Positions 1 to 7,800 of a stretch of DNA of 27,046 bases are shown piece by piece (position 1 is the first letter of the stretch; every line of letters starts with the position of its first letter). A program made the position numbers and the translations under genes. This DNA is from a virus: IMG/VR virus record IMGVR_UViG_3300042446_001847, positions 1 to 27,046 of that record; one strand, given 5' to 3'. Under the pieces are notes generated by a model. That model worked only from the letters and a program-made list of their open reading frames with translations, made no database searches and was not told the origin of the DNA.

Positions 1-408
1 TATACGACCGCAAACACGGGAAAGCTCTCTGATACTTCAGGGAGCTGGAGCTGGTTTCTTCGTAAGGGTTCGGCGCGTAAAGGCAAACTCTCGCCGGTTG
101 ATGAGAGTGAGTCGCCATTACTCGGCCCTGGTGAGTATTTGATGCTGATGCCGACCTCTGTGCCGTATGCAACGGTCGTCGAGAAGGTTCTCTGGAAGTC
201 GTCCAAGGTGACGATGAAGATCAGCACCAAGAAAGGGAAGGTCACAGCCCGGATGGGGTATATGGAAGTCGCGGCCAGAAAGATTGCCAGGCTCGGTCTA
301 TATAAAGATTTCAACGTCAAGAACGGCGTATCTAAAAGATACAAAGTTGGCACAAATGTATCGCCGGGGATCGTTTATTTGATCGTCTGGCCTAAAAGGA
401 GACGCTGA
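1..408 (+). CDS. Partial structural protein upstream of tape measure (5' end outside window)
   Basis: Reading frame 1 is open from the first base and stops at TGA 406-408, so this is the last 135 codons of a longer gene. An internal TTG/ATG around 139-148 could be mistaken for a start, but there is no good ribosome binding site there and the frame continues upstream. The visible part is basic, with many Lys and Arg residues, no membrane segment, and a Pro-Lys-Arg-Arg-Arg tail. I do not recognise the family. Its place just before the tape measure gene, two bases from its start, suggests a head-tail connector or minor tail protein. It does not look like a lambda gpG/gpGT chaperone pair, and I see no slippery frameshift site here. 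The function is inferred from position only. Confidence 0.6.
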   Translation, partial: YTTANTGKLSDTSGSWSWFLRKGSARKGKLSPVDESESPLLGPGEYLMLMPTSVPYATVVEKVLWKSSKVTMKISTKKGKVTARMGYMEVAARKIARLGLYKDFNVKNGVSKRYKVGTNVSPGIVYLIVWPKRRR

Positions 409-410
409 TC

Positions 411-2525
411 ATGGCGACCAATATAAACGAAAGAGTCTACAAGATATCGGTCGATGGTGCGTCGGCGATCAAACAGTTAGAAAAGATTGCAGGATCGGCG
501 ACAAGCATTGATCAGAGGTTTGCAAAACTAGGCACAGCCCTCAAGGGCGCATTCGCAGTCGGAACTGTCGTTGTTGGCATCAAGTCATTTACGGACGCAA
601 TCGGTAAAGCCATCGACGAGATGGACGAGATGAGCAAGGCGGCGCAAAAGATTGGCGTAAGTGTCGAGTCGCTCTCTGGTCTAAAGTTTGCCGCTGAACA
701 ATCTGGCGTAGCGTTTGAATCTCTTCAGACTGGCTTGAAAAAACTTAACCAGAATTTATTTGATTTTGACACCGCAACAGATGCAGGAGCGCAATCACTA
801 AAGAAATTCGGTGTCCTAGTTGGCGACGATACAACGACGGCATTAGGCAAAATCGCTGACGGATTTGAAAGTATTCCAGATGGAGTACAAAAGACGGCCA
901 CAGCGATGGCCATATTCGGGAAAGCTGGAGCTGACCTAATCCCGCTTTTAAATGGCGGCTCAAAATCGATTGAGGAACTGACAGCCCGAGCCAAAGAACT
1001 TGGTATCGTTTTTGATGGCGTGGCGGCAAAGCAAGCTGAACTCTTCAACGATAAGATGTCGGAGCTCAGGACGGCGCTGAATGGAGTATTCATTCAGATC
1101 AGCACTGGATTGCTTCCTGTTCTTTCTGCGCTCACCGATGAACTTACCAGTTCCGTAAAAGTCGGCGATACATGGAAAACAGTTGGCGAAGGTATTGGCG
1201 AAGCAATGCTCGACATTGCAGAGTCGACGATTGTTGCAATAGATGCCTTGGCTTCATTTGGTCGCGGTATTGCCTTTTTGGCGGGAACAGCCAAAGATTT
1301 GGCGAGTATCAGGCTTGATCCAACCGGTGACGGTCCGGCAAATCTTGTTAAACGCTTCCAAGACGCTTTTGCATCTGAGCCGGTCGAGACAGCGGGCAAC
1401 AAACTGCTAGAAACAATTAAAAGAGTTCGAGAGCGAGTTAAAGAGCCGCTTGATGAACTGAATAAGCCCCTAAGAGGAGGAGCAGGCGGTGGAGCAGGCG
1501 GTGGCGGAAAGGGCGAGAAGTCTGATCTTGAGAAGTGGCTTGATGGTCTTAAAAAATCAGCCGACGAATTAGACTCAATTCCAGAAAAGATGAGAATTCT
1601 TTCCGAGGCTCTCACCCAATTAAAGGATAGCGGCGAGGAAGGTTCTAGCGCATTCAAGGTGATGTCAGACGCCTATAAGAAATTGAACGAGGAAACGGCT
1701 AAAGGTAATGTCGGCGCTGAGATTGAATTACAGGTTCAAAAGATAAAAGAAGAAGCAACGCTGACCGCAGAGAAAATGGAATATCTCGGCACAGCAATTG
1801 CTTTCGCATTTGAGCAAGGAGATACAGAAGGCGCACAGATTCTCATTGACATGATGGACAAGCTCAAAGGTAAGACAGACGAGACTGCCGATCAATTTAA
1901 AAAGCTCGGAGACGGTATAGAGCAAGCAATTGCCAACAACGCAAACAATGCGGTGAACTCTTTCATCGACAACATTGGACAGGCTGAATTGTCATTTACA
2001 GACTTTGCGACTTCAGTCATAAAAGATATTGCAAAAATCGTCGTCCAGCTGCTCATTATGAAACCCATCATCGACAGCATCAAAGGATTCATTGGTGGAT
2101 TCAGCAGCGGTGGTGAGGTGGGCTGGGAGGGTGGGTTTTCTACCAGGGCGTTTGCGGCCGGTGGCTCTTTTTCTGGTGGCACAGGGCTGGCGCAAGGCGT
2201 CTACTCTCAGCCGACTTTATTCAAGTTCGCTAAAGGTGGCACGTTTGGCGGCAACATTGGTGTTTTGGGTGAAGGGTCTGGACCCGAGGCAATCGTCCCA
2301 CTCAAACGCACAGCATCAGGTGACCTGGGCGTTCAGGCCTCGCCCGTCAACGTCAACGTCTACAACAACGCTGGAGTTGAGGTCAAAACAGAATCATCAA
2401 CAAGCAGCGACGGCACAAAGCAGATCGACGTATACATCGAGCGCAAGGTCAAGGACGGCATTGCGAACGGCTCATACGACAGGGCCTTCAAGGGCGCTTA
2501 CGGTTTATCTAGGATGGGGGCTTAA
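411..2525 (+). CDS. Tail tape measure protein
   Basis: This 704-aa protein probably sets tail length and passes through the tail tube during DNA entry. Residues about 41-60 are hydrophobic. Long helical, charged stretches follow, broken by a Gly-rich linker near residues 355-370. A second hydrophobic stretch lies near 535-565. The C-terminus has the Gly/Phe-rich region and the GEGSGPEAIVPLKR segment (about 622-635) typical of lambda gpH-like tape measures. The start ATG follows an AAAGGAGA ribosome site at 396-402, and the upstream gene ends two bases earlier. The protein is somewhat shorter than lambda gpH (853 aa), which would fit a slightly shorter tail. Its stop overlaps the stop of a small convergent gene on the other strand. 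The family call is firm; the tail length is inference. Confidence 0.93.
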   Translation: MATNINERVYKISVDGASAIKQLEKIAGSATSIDQRFAKLGTALKGAFAVGTVVVGIKSFTDAIGKAIDEMDEMSKAAQKIGVSVESLSGLKFAAEQSGVAFESLQTGLKKLNQNLFDFDTATDAGAQSLKKFGVLVGDDTTTALGKIADGFESIPDGVQKTATAMAIFGKAGADLIPLLNGGSKSIEELTARAKELGIVFDGVAAKQAELFNDKMSELRTALNGVFIQISTGLLPVLSALTDELTSSVKVGDTWKTVGEGIGEAMLDIAESTIVAIDALASFGRGIAFLAGTAKDLASIRLDPTGDGPANLVKRFQDAFASEPVETAGNKLLETIKRVRERVKEPLDELNKPLRGGAGGGAGGGGKGEKSDLEKWLDGLKKSADELDSIPEKMRILSEALTQLKDSGEEGSSAFKVMSDAYKKLNEETAKGNVGAEIELQVQKIKEEATLTAEKMEYLGTAIAFAFEQGDTEGAQILIDMMDKLKGKTDETADQFKKLGDGIEQAIANNANNAVNSFIDNIGQAELSFTDFATSVIKDIAKIVVQLLIMKPIIDSIKGFIGGFSSGGEVGWEGGFSTRAFAAGGSFSGGTGLAQGVYSQPTLFKFAKGGTFGGNIGVLGEGSGPEAIVPLKRTASGDLGVQASPVNVNVYNNAGVEVKTESSTSSDGTKQIDVYIERKVKDGIANGSYDRAFKGAYGLSRMGA

Positions 2526-2686
2526 TGCTTGCGCGAAAGTTCCTTTTCGATAATCAGTCTTATCCACTGAGCAAGGGTTCGCCTGTCGGACTTGGCAGCC
2601 TTTTCAGCCATGTCTTTAAGCCTTTGGCTAATTCTGAAATTGATAGTGGCGTCCATTTCAATGTCGCCTTGCGGTTTACCGGCCAT
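2522..2686 (-). CDS. Small ribbon-helix-helix (Arc/CopG-like) protein, 54 aa
   Basis: A short minus-strand frame begins at ATG 2686-2684 and ends at TAA 2524-2522. It encodes 54 aa. After a short N-terminal arm, residues 11-19 (MDATINFRI) look like the beta strand that Arc-type repressors place in the DNA major groove. Two helices follow, containing RLKDMAEKA and TLAQWIRLIIEKEL. The start has a GGGAG ribosome site about 8 bases upstream on the minus strand. The gene is convergent with the tape measure gene (stops overlap) and divergent from the GIY-YIG gene at 2780. In the roughly 90 bp between them is an inverted repeat at 2736-2751 on a TATAAT box. The likely role is a local repressor. No toxin partner is visible, so an orphan antitoxin is less likely. 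It is too short for many gene finders. Confidence 0.8.
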   Translation of the reverse strand: MAGKPQGDIEMDATINFRISQRLKDMAEKAAKSDRRTLAQWIRLIIEKELSRKH

Positions 2687-2735
2687 TTAAATACTCCCTT
2701 AAATTCTCTAAATAATACAACAAATATAAAATGTG

Positions 2736-2751
2736 TGTATAATGTAATACA
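2736..2751. promoter_or_regulatory. Candidate operator overlapping the promoter of the GIY-YIG gene
   Basis: TGTAT-N6-ATACA is a perfect 5-bp inverted repeat. It covers a consensus -10 box TATAAT at 2738-2743 that points toward the GIY-YIG gene starting at 2780; no good -35 is visible. On the minus strand, TTGTAT and TATATT spaced by 18 bp in the same gap could serve the RHH gene. A small dyad over a -10 box, beside an RHH gene, is the usual arrangement of an Arc-like operator. No binding data exist here. Confidence 0.45.
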
Positions 2752-2779
2752 AGATAACACATTTTGTTTGGAGAGAAAA

Positions 2780-3607
2780 ATGGTTGCCGGTATTTACCGA
2801 ATAACTAACAGTGTGAATGGCAAGGTTTACATCGGGATGAGTACAAACATCGATCAACGCCGATATGATCACTTCAAAGACACTGCTCCCAAATACAAAT
2901 CAAAGCTACAAGCGGCTTTTAAAAAATACGGAAAAGATTCTTTTATCTTTGAACCTGTATATGTTTGCATTTCACAAGATTATTCGGATCTGCACTTGTT
3001 AGAGGCAGAATTTATTAAGTCTTATGACTCAGTAAATTCTGGATACAACATTTTGCCGGCATCACAAGGCCTGGGATCCTATGGCAAAGAGTGGGCAGAG
3101 AAATGTAAAGAAAGGGCAAAGGATCCTGAATTACGAAAAAAGTTTGCTAGTCATGGAGAAAAAAATCCAATGTTCGGCCGCTCACGAAAAGGTGAGCGAG
3201 TAGGTGGTGCAGTCACTCCAATGTATGGAGAAAAAAACGGTTGCTGGAAAAAAAATCCACTTGAGGGTAAGTCCGCTGAATTCATTGATGAGTTTAAGAA
3301 AAAAAGTGCTCGTCCAGGAACACTGAATGGATGTTATGGATCCACATTTGTTTGGATTAACAAAGACGGAATTCATAAAAGGCATGATGAAAACAATCCT
3401 ATTCCTGATGGTTGGAATTTAGGGTTTTGCAAAACTGCGGAAATGCAAAATGCACGAAAGCGCAAAGTCAAATGTGTCGACACTGAGATTGAATACGAAT
3501 CCGCCACGGAAGCCGGAAGGCAGACGGGATGTTTACCTTCAAAGATCACTTTATGTTGCCAAGGTAAGCGAATGCAAACAAACAAACTTCGATGGGAGTA
3601 TGTCTAA
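2780..3607 (+). CDS. GIY-YIG homing-type endonuclease with NUMOD-like DNA-binding tail
   Basis: The protein has 275 aa from ATG 2780, which follows a GGAGAG ribosome site at 2770-2775. The GIY-YIG nuclease domain is at the N-terminus: GIY at residues 4-6, VYIG at 16-19, a conserved Arg near 27-28 and Glu at 75/77. After it come NUMOD3-like motifs (GEKNPMFG near 126-133, GEKNGCW near 150-156) and a C-terminal NUMOD1-like module (about 229-275) that would bind DNA. This is the layout of free-standing phage homing endonucleases. The frame is open upstream to 2525, but those 85 codons cover the antisense RHH gene and the promoter region, so I reject that longer start. Its stop abuts the next tail gene, whose ribosome site lies inside this frame. 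The gene is visibly richer in A and T than its neighbours, as expected of a mobile insertion. Confidence 0.9.
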   Translation: MVAGIYRITNSVNGKVYIGMSTNIDQRRYDHFKDTAPKYKSKLQAAFKKYGKDSFIFEPVYVCISQDYSDLHLLEAEFIKSYDSVNSGYNILPASQGLGSYGKEWAEKCKERAKDPELRKKFASHGEKNPMFGRSRKGERVGGAVTPMYGEKNGCWKKNPLEGKSAEFIDEFKKKSARPGTLNGCYGSTFVWINKDGIHKRHDENNPIPDGWNLGFCKTAEMQNARKRKVKCVDTEIEYESATEAGRQTGCLPSKITLCCQGKRMQTNKLRWEYV

Positions 3608-3982
3608 ATGAGTATTTATGTGGCAGATCGACCGGCGGCACTTGATGGCTGCATGGCCCAATGGACAGAAACGTTTGCGGCCAACACTATCCGCTCCGAC
3701 ATGGAAGCCTCTGGATATATCAAGGTTCGGCGCAGAACAACAGGCAAGATGACGATGATCGATGCGACCGTCACGCTCGATGCCAAGTACTACGACGACC
3801 TTGTCAATTGGTATTTTATCGACTCGCAAGCTGGGGTCGTGCCGACACGCATCAAGCGGCCGGAGGATGGCCAAGAGATTGTTGCTCGTTTTGCTGCGCC
3901 GCCCTCGATCTCCTTCATCGACAAGAACGCATTCACGGCAACGATGAAGTTTGAACAGCTTCCGACCTGGGCAGACTTGTAA
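3608..3982 (+). CDS. Minor tail protein, probable lambda gpM position
   Basis: This 124-aa soluble protein has no membrane segment. Its mixed strand-rich sequence, with an aromatic-rich middle (NWYFIDSQ, about residues 67-74), fits a tail-tip subunit. It lies directly before the DUF1833-like gene and ends with a TAATG overlap at 3980-3984, so the two are translationally coupled. In lambda, the genes after the tape measure are M, L, K, I and J, so this one is at the M position. I did not see a diagnostic motif; the assignment rests on order and size (lambda gpM is 109 aa). The start directly follows the stop of the GIY-YIG gene, which suggests the endonuclease module entered just upstream of this reading frame. 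Confidence 0.7.
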   Translation: MSIYVADRPAALDGCMAQWTETFAANTIRSDMEASGYIKVRRRTTGKMTMIDATVTLDAKYYDDLVNWYFIDSQAGVVPTRIKRPEDGQEIVARFAAPPSISFIDKNAFTATMKFEQLPTWADL

Positions 3983-4452
3983 TGGCATTGCACCCATCAA
4001 ACACCCCGGCAATTAACGCCTCGGCGACTAATACAGCATTCTTTTTTCTGCTGACTATTGAGCCGCCGAGTGGAACGCCGCCGATCTATTTAGTCAACAA
4101 CACACAGCCAGTGACTAGCAATGGCATCACTTATCAGCCTTATCCGTTCAGCACAACGCTACCAATGGACACAGGCGACAAGATACCGAGCATCCAGCTA
4201 AGTATTGACAACGTAGATCAATCGCTAACGAATGCGATCAGGGAACTAGAGGAAGCACCAAACATCAGACTTCAACTGGTTACTTCTGATTTCCCTGACC
4301 TGGTCGAAAAGGATTTGAATTTCTTGCGCTTGCGAAACGTCAATTATGACGCAATGACGATTACAGGTGTTTTGGAGGTTGCCTCAATTTGGGCGAGGAA
4401 GTTTCCGTCCGAGAGAGTTGACCCTGTTGCATTTCCGGCGCTTTTTTACTGA
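3982..4452 (+). CDS. DUF1833-like minor tail protein (lambda gpL position)
   Basis: The protein has 156 aa. The overall pattern fits the DUF1833 family of tail-tip proteins: an N-terminal strand-rich part, a middle segment about residues 73-80 (IQLSIDNV), and an end rich in Pro, Phe and aromatic residues (VDPVAFPALFY). It lies between the gpM-position gene and an NlpC/P60 peptidase gene. This matches the place of lambda L, whose product binds an iron-sulfur cluster, but I see no four-Cys set here, so that cofactor is not expected. Both ends overlap neighbours (TAATG at the start, TGATG at the end), a sign of coupled translation. The family call is from memory of the pattern and should be treated as probable. 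Confidence 0.72.
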   Translation: MALHPSNTPAINASATNTAFFFLLTIEPPSGTPPIYLVNNTQPVTSNGITYQPYPFSTTLPMDTGDKIPSIQLSIDNVDQSLTNAIRELEEAPNIRLQLVTSDFPDLVEKDLNFLRLRNVNYDAMTITGVLEVASIWARKFPSERVDPVAFPALFY

Positions 4453-4853
4453 TGAGACTGACAGCAAACCTCGCCGATTACATCGGCATCCCATACAAAG
4501 ACAGGGCGCGGTCTGAGGACTGCGTCGACTGCTGGGGCTTGCTGTGTCTGTTTTACCGGCGCGAGTTCGGCATTGACTTGCCAGAGTACACAACCAGCAC
4601 ACCAGATGGCGCGAAGTATGTGGCAGAGGTCGTGGCTGGTAGTCGGGTGGAGCCTGTGTGGAAGAGAATCGATTCGCCAGAATATGGTGACGTTCTTCTC
4701 TTTCGCGTTCAGGGTCTACCTATCCATTGCGGACTCAGCCTGGGTGACGGCGAGTTCTTACATTCATTTCCAAAACGAGATTCCTGCATTGAAAGGCTGG
4801 ACTCTCTGTCGTGGGCTAAACGATTCGACGGTGCTTATAGATGGAAAATTTAA
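4452..4853 (+). CDS. NlpC/P60-family tail-tip peptidase (lambda gpK C-terminal type)
   Basis: This 133-aa protein is probably carried in the tail tip and opens peptidoglycan at infection. The catalytic Cys sits in the DCVDCWGL motif near residues 23-30. The His is in the PIHCGLSLGDGEFLHS region near 89-104, which is the usual second block of NlpC/P60 enzymes. Lambda gpK also carries an N-terminal JAB/MPN domain; that domain is absent here, so this is a peptidase-only form, which is common in related phages. The start overlaps the previous stop (TGATG) and the next gene starts 13 bases before this one ends. Two Cys residues occur in the first motif; the one before Trp-Gly is the expected nucleophile. 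Confidence 0.85.
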   Translation: MRLTANLADYIGIPYKDRARSEDCVDCWGLLCLFYRREFGIDLPEYTTSTPDGAKYVAEVVAGSRVEPVWKRIDSPEYGDVLLFRVQGLPIHCGLSLGDGEFLHSFPKRDSCIERLDSLSWAKRFDGAYRWKI

Positions 4854-7800
4854 ACTCAGTCAAGGTTAAGCATCGGATATTTGAGGATGCCGTCCACCTG
4901 ACGATCCCACCAGGTTCAAGCATTCAGCAGATTATCGACCTGGCTGAAATACCCGATCAAGCACTGCCGAACATCGTGGTGCTGAATCATGGCTCGGTGA
5001 TCAGCGATTGGGAGTACGTCACCAAGGACGCAGACAATCTGGCTATCTGTGTTGTCCCCCAGGGCGGCGGCCGAGGTGGAAAGTCTATCCTCGGCGCAAT
5101 TGCGATGATTGCGATTGCGGCATTTGCGTGGTGGGCAGCTCCGGCCATTGTAGGATTCGGGGCAGGATCGGCAGGATGGGCAGCCGCGGCCGCAGCGGGT
5201 TCGTCTGGCTGGGTCATGGCTGCATCGGCGGCCATCACGATGGTTGGCAGCATGGCGATGAACGCCTTGATTCGGCCGCCATCACTCTCAGTAAAATCGA
5301 TCTCAGACAATCGCCCCACAGCTGGGCCGGCTGATGCAGCCGAGGCGAATACGTTCGTCTTTGGTGGCCAGTCAAATCAAGGGCGCAAGTATCAGCCATC
5401 GGCCAGAGTATACGGTCGGCATCGTATGTTCCCGTCAATCGCTGCGAATCCTCTCATTGAGAATGCTGGCACAGACTCAATCATCACGACAGTCTATGAC
5501 TTTGGTCTTGGCAATTTGCGGATTGAGGACTTACGCATTGGTGATGCCGACGCAAGCGAGTACGCACCAGAATTAGCGTTCCATTACGGTTCGCTCATGC
5601 GATCAACGGTGTACTACCCTAAGAGGGTATCTTACGAGTCCCTCACATACGTCACCAAGCAAGACCAGCCTTTCGTCATTCGCACTAAGCCGAACTCAAT
5701 TTCCGGCCAAGTCGATCTGTACTTTCCTCGGGGCCTAGTCTTTTACGACGACACAGGCAAGAGGTTGGAAAACAAAGTCCAGCTGGAGGTCTGGTGGCGC
5801 AAGGTTGGCAATCCTGACTGGATAAAGGTTCGTGACGATCAATTCAAAGGCGCAACGGTTCGCCAGGACACGGCCATCGCCAGCACCTCAGAGCAATACG
5901 AAACAGGAGTGTTGACCGACGCCGAGCGTTACAGTCTATACACTAGACCTGAATCATATTGGCAAGAGACAATCCCTGACGACTACGGGACAGGCAACAA
6001 CGAAGGCGGCGGCGATAACAATTGGGGCGGTGGCGGATGGGATGGTGGAAACTCTGGCGGCGGTCGTGCAGAGGATGAGTACGTGGAGACCACGGTCGTT
6101 TTCGAAGGCGTTTTTGTTTATGGCGGATGGGACGGCGGCGATTCTAGCAACTCCGGCGGTGGTCTAAGTGATGCTGCAAAGCTCGGCGCAAAAATTGCGC
6201 TTGATGGCTACTCCAAAGGTTCTCTAAAAGAGACGCAAGGCAATACCTCATATTACTCGGTTATTAAAGCGCAGCACGAACTGTCGCTTGGCACGATGTG
6301 GCTCGATTTCGTGGAAGTGCGAGGCGATACCACTTATTACGGCACTCGCATATCACACAACAATCAGCTGATCTACAACGGCGATCAATTGCTGTCTGGT
6401 GTTTATAACAACTATCGCAAGGGTACGAGCAAGGGTTCTGTCCAGCCTTCACAGGAGCGCAGGGAAGAGTATTACTCTTTGATTGTCCCAACTTATACAT
6501 CTTTTGCAACTTCCACAATTGTTGGATCAACGGCTCGCCCATTCACTCTGGTCGCAGCTGTGGACTTCTACGAATCTGCAACGCATGAGTTTCAGATCGT
6601 AAGGCGAACACCAGTCAGCGAGGACAATCGCAGTGCAAATGACATCACGATTACGCTGATTAAGTCTTTCCAGTCTGGCGCAGTCTTTAACCTTTCTCGC
6701 GTTCATACGATGCTGGAAATGCGTCTGCTGGCTAACGACAAGATCAGCGGCGTGGTCAATAACATATCGGCTATTTGCACAAGCGTTCTGCGGGTCTGGG
6801 ACGGTGCTGCTTGGGTCTATCAGCCAAGCAGAAATCCGGCATGGATTGTCTACGACGTTTTAACAGGTGAGGCAAACCCAGCGCCTTTGCGAGACGACCA
6901 GATTGATCTGGCAAGTTTCTATCGTTTGGCGCAACTGTGCGACGAGCAAATTTCAACACCTCTCATCGATGGCACCACATCAGTCGGACCTCGCTATGTT
7001 TGCGACTTAGTGGTTGACTATGAGACAACGGTCTATCAGCTGATCGAGTCAATTCTCTCGGTATGCCGCTCGACCTTAATCATGTCCCAGTCGGGCAAAT
7101 ACGGAGTATTGATTGACCAGGCTCAAAGCGTACCTCGCCAGCTTCTGACGCCTGTCAACTCTTGGAATTTCTCAGGCAATCGCACTTACTCAGACCGTCC
7201 AAACGCTCTGCGCGTGAAGTATGTTGAGCCAGAACTCAACTGGCAGATGAACGAGATCCTCGTCTATGACGACGGGTTTAATGTAAACAACGCTCGCACT
7301 TTTGAGGACTTGGCGACCTTCGGTATTACAGACGGCGCAAGAGCCTGGAGGTTCGGCCGGTATATGTTGGCGCAGGGCTTGCAAAGGTCAGAGACGTTCA
7401 GCATCAGCGTGGACGTTGAGAACCTCGCTGTGCAGCGTGGAGACCTGGTGCGTGTCGCACACGATGTCCCCAAGATCGGCGGCCTAGGCGCAAGAGTGGT
7501 GGACGTATACGGCAACCAGGTCAAGGTGAGCGAAGAGGTTACGGTCACGCTGACTGATTACACAATCCGATTGCGAGATGGCTCAATCAGAACCGGAAAG
7601 ATTCTCGACACATCAGATGACGGGCTGCTTACGCTCGACAACACTTCTGGCATCGAGTCTGACGATCTGATTGTGATTGGCAATACTGAGCGCGTCACAC
7701 AAGATTATCTGGTCCAAGAGATTCGGCCAGGAGCAGACCTCTCGGCTGACTTGACGCTCGTCCGGTATGTTGAGGGGGTTTACACAGCAGACGAGGGCGA

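Noticed and set aside
1-410. Programmed frameshift of a gpG/gpGT-type tail chaperone before the tape measure
   Set aside because: No slippery heptamer or overlapping second frame seen in this stretch; the chaperone genes, if present, are outside the window.
1094-1657. 187-aa minus-strand frame inside the tape measure gene
   Set aside because: Ser/Pro-rich composition typical of an antisense shadow; no ribosome site.
2522-2686. RHH protein as antitoxin of a toxin-antitoxin pair
   Set aside because: No toxin-like frame adjoins it; neighbours are the tape measure and a GIY-YIG endonuclease, so a repressor role is more likely.
2525-2779. N-terminal extension of the GIY-YIG frame starting at the tape measure stop
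   Set aside because: It is antisense to a clear RHH gene, runs through the promoter region and adds no domain; ATG 2780 has a proper ribosome site.
3551-4012. 153-aa minus-strand frame across two tail genes
   Set aside because: Antisense to two coupled real genes, no recognisable motif.
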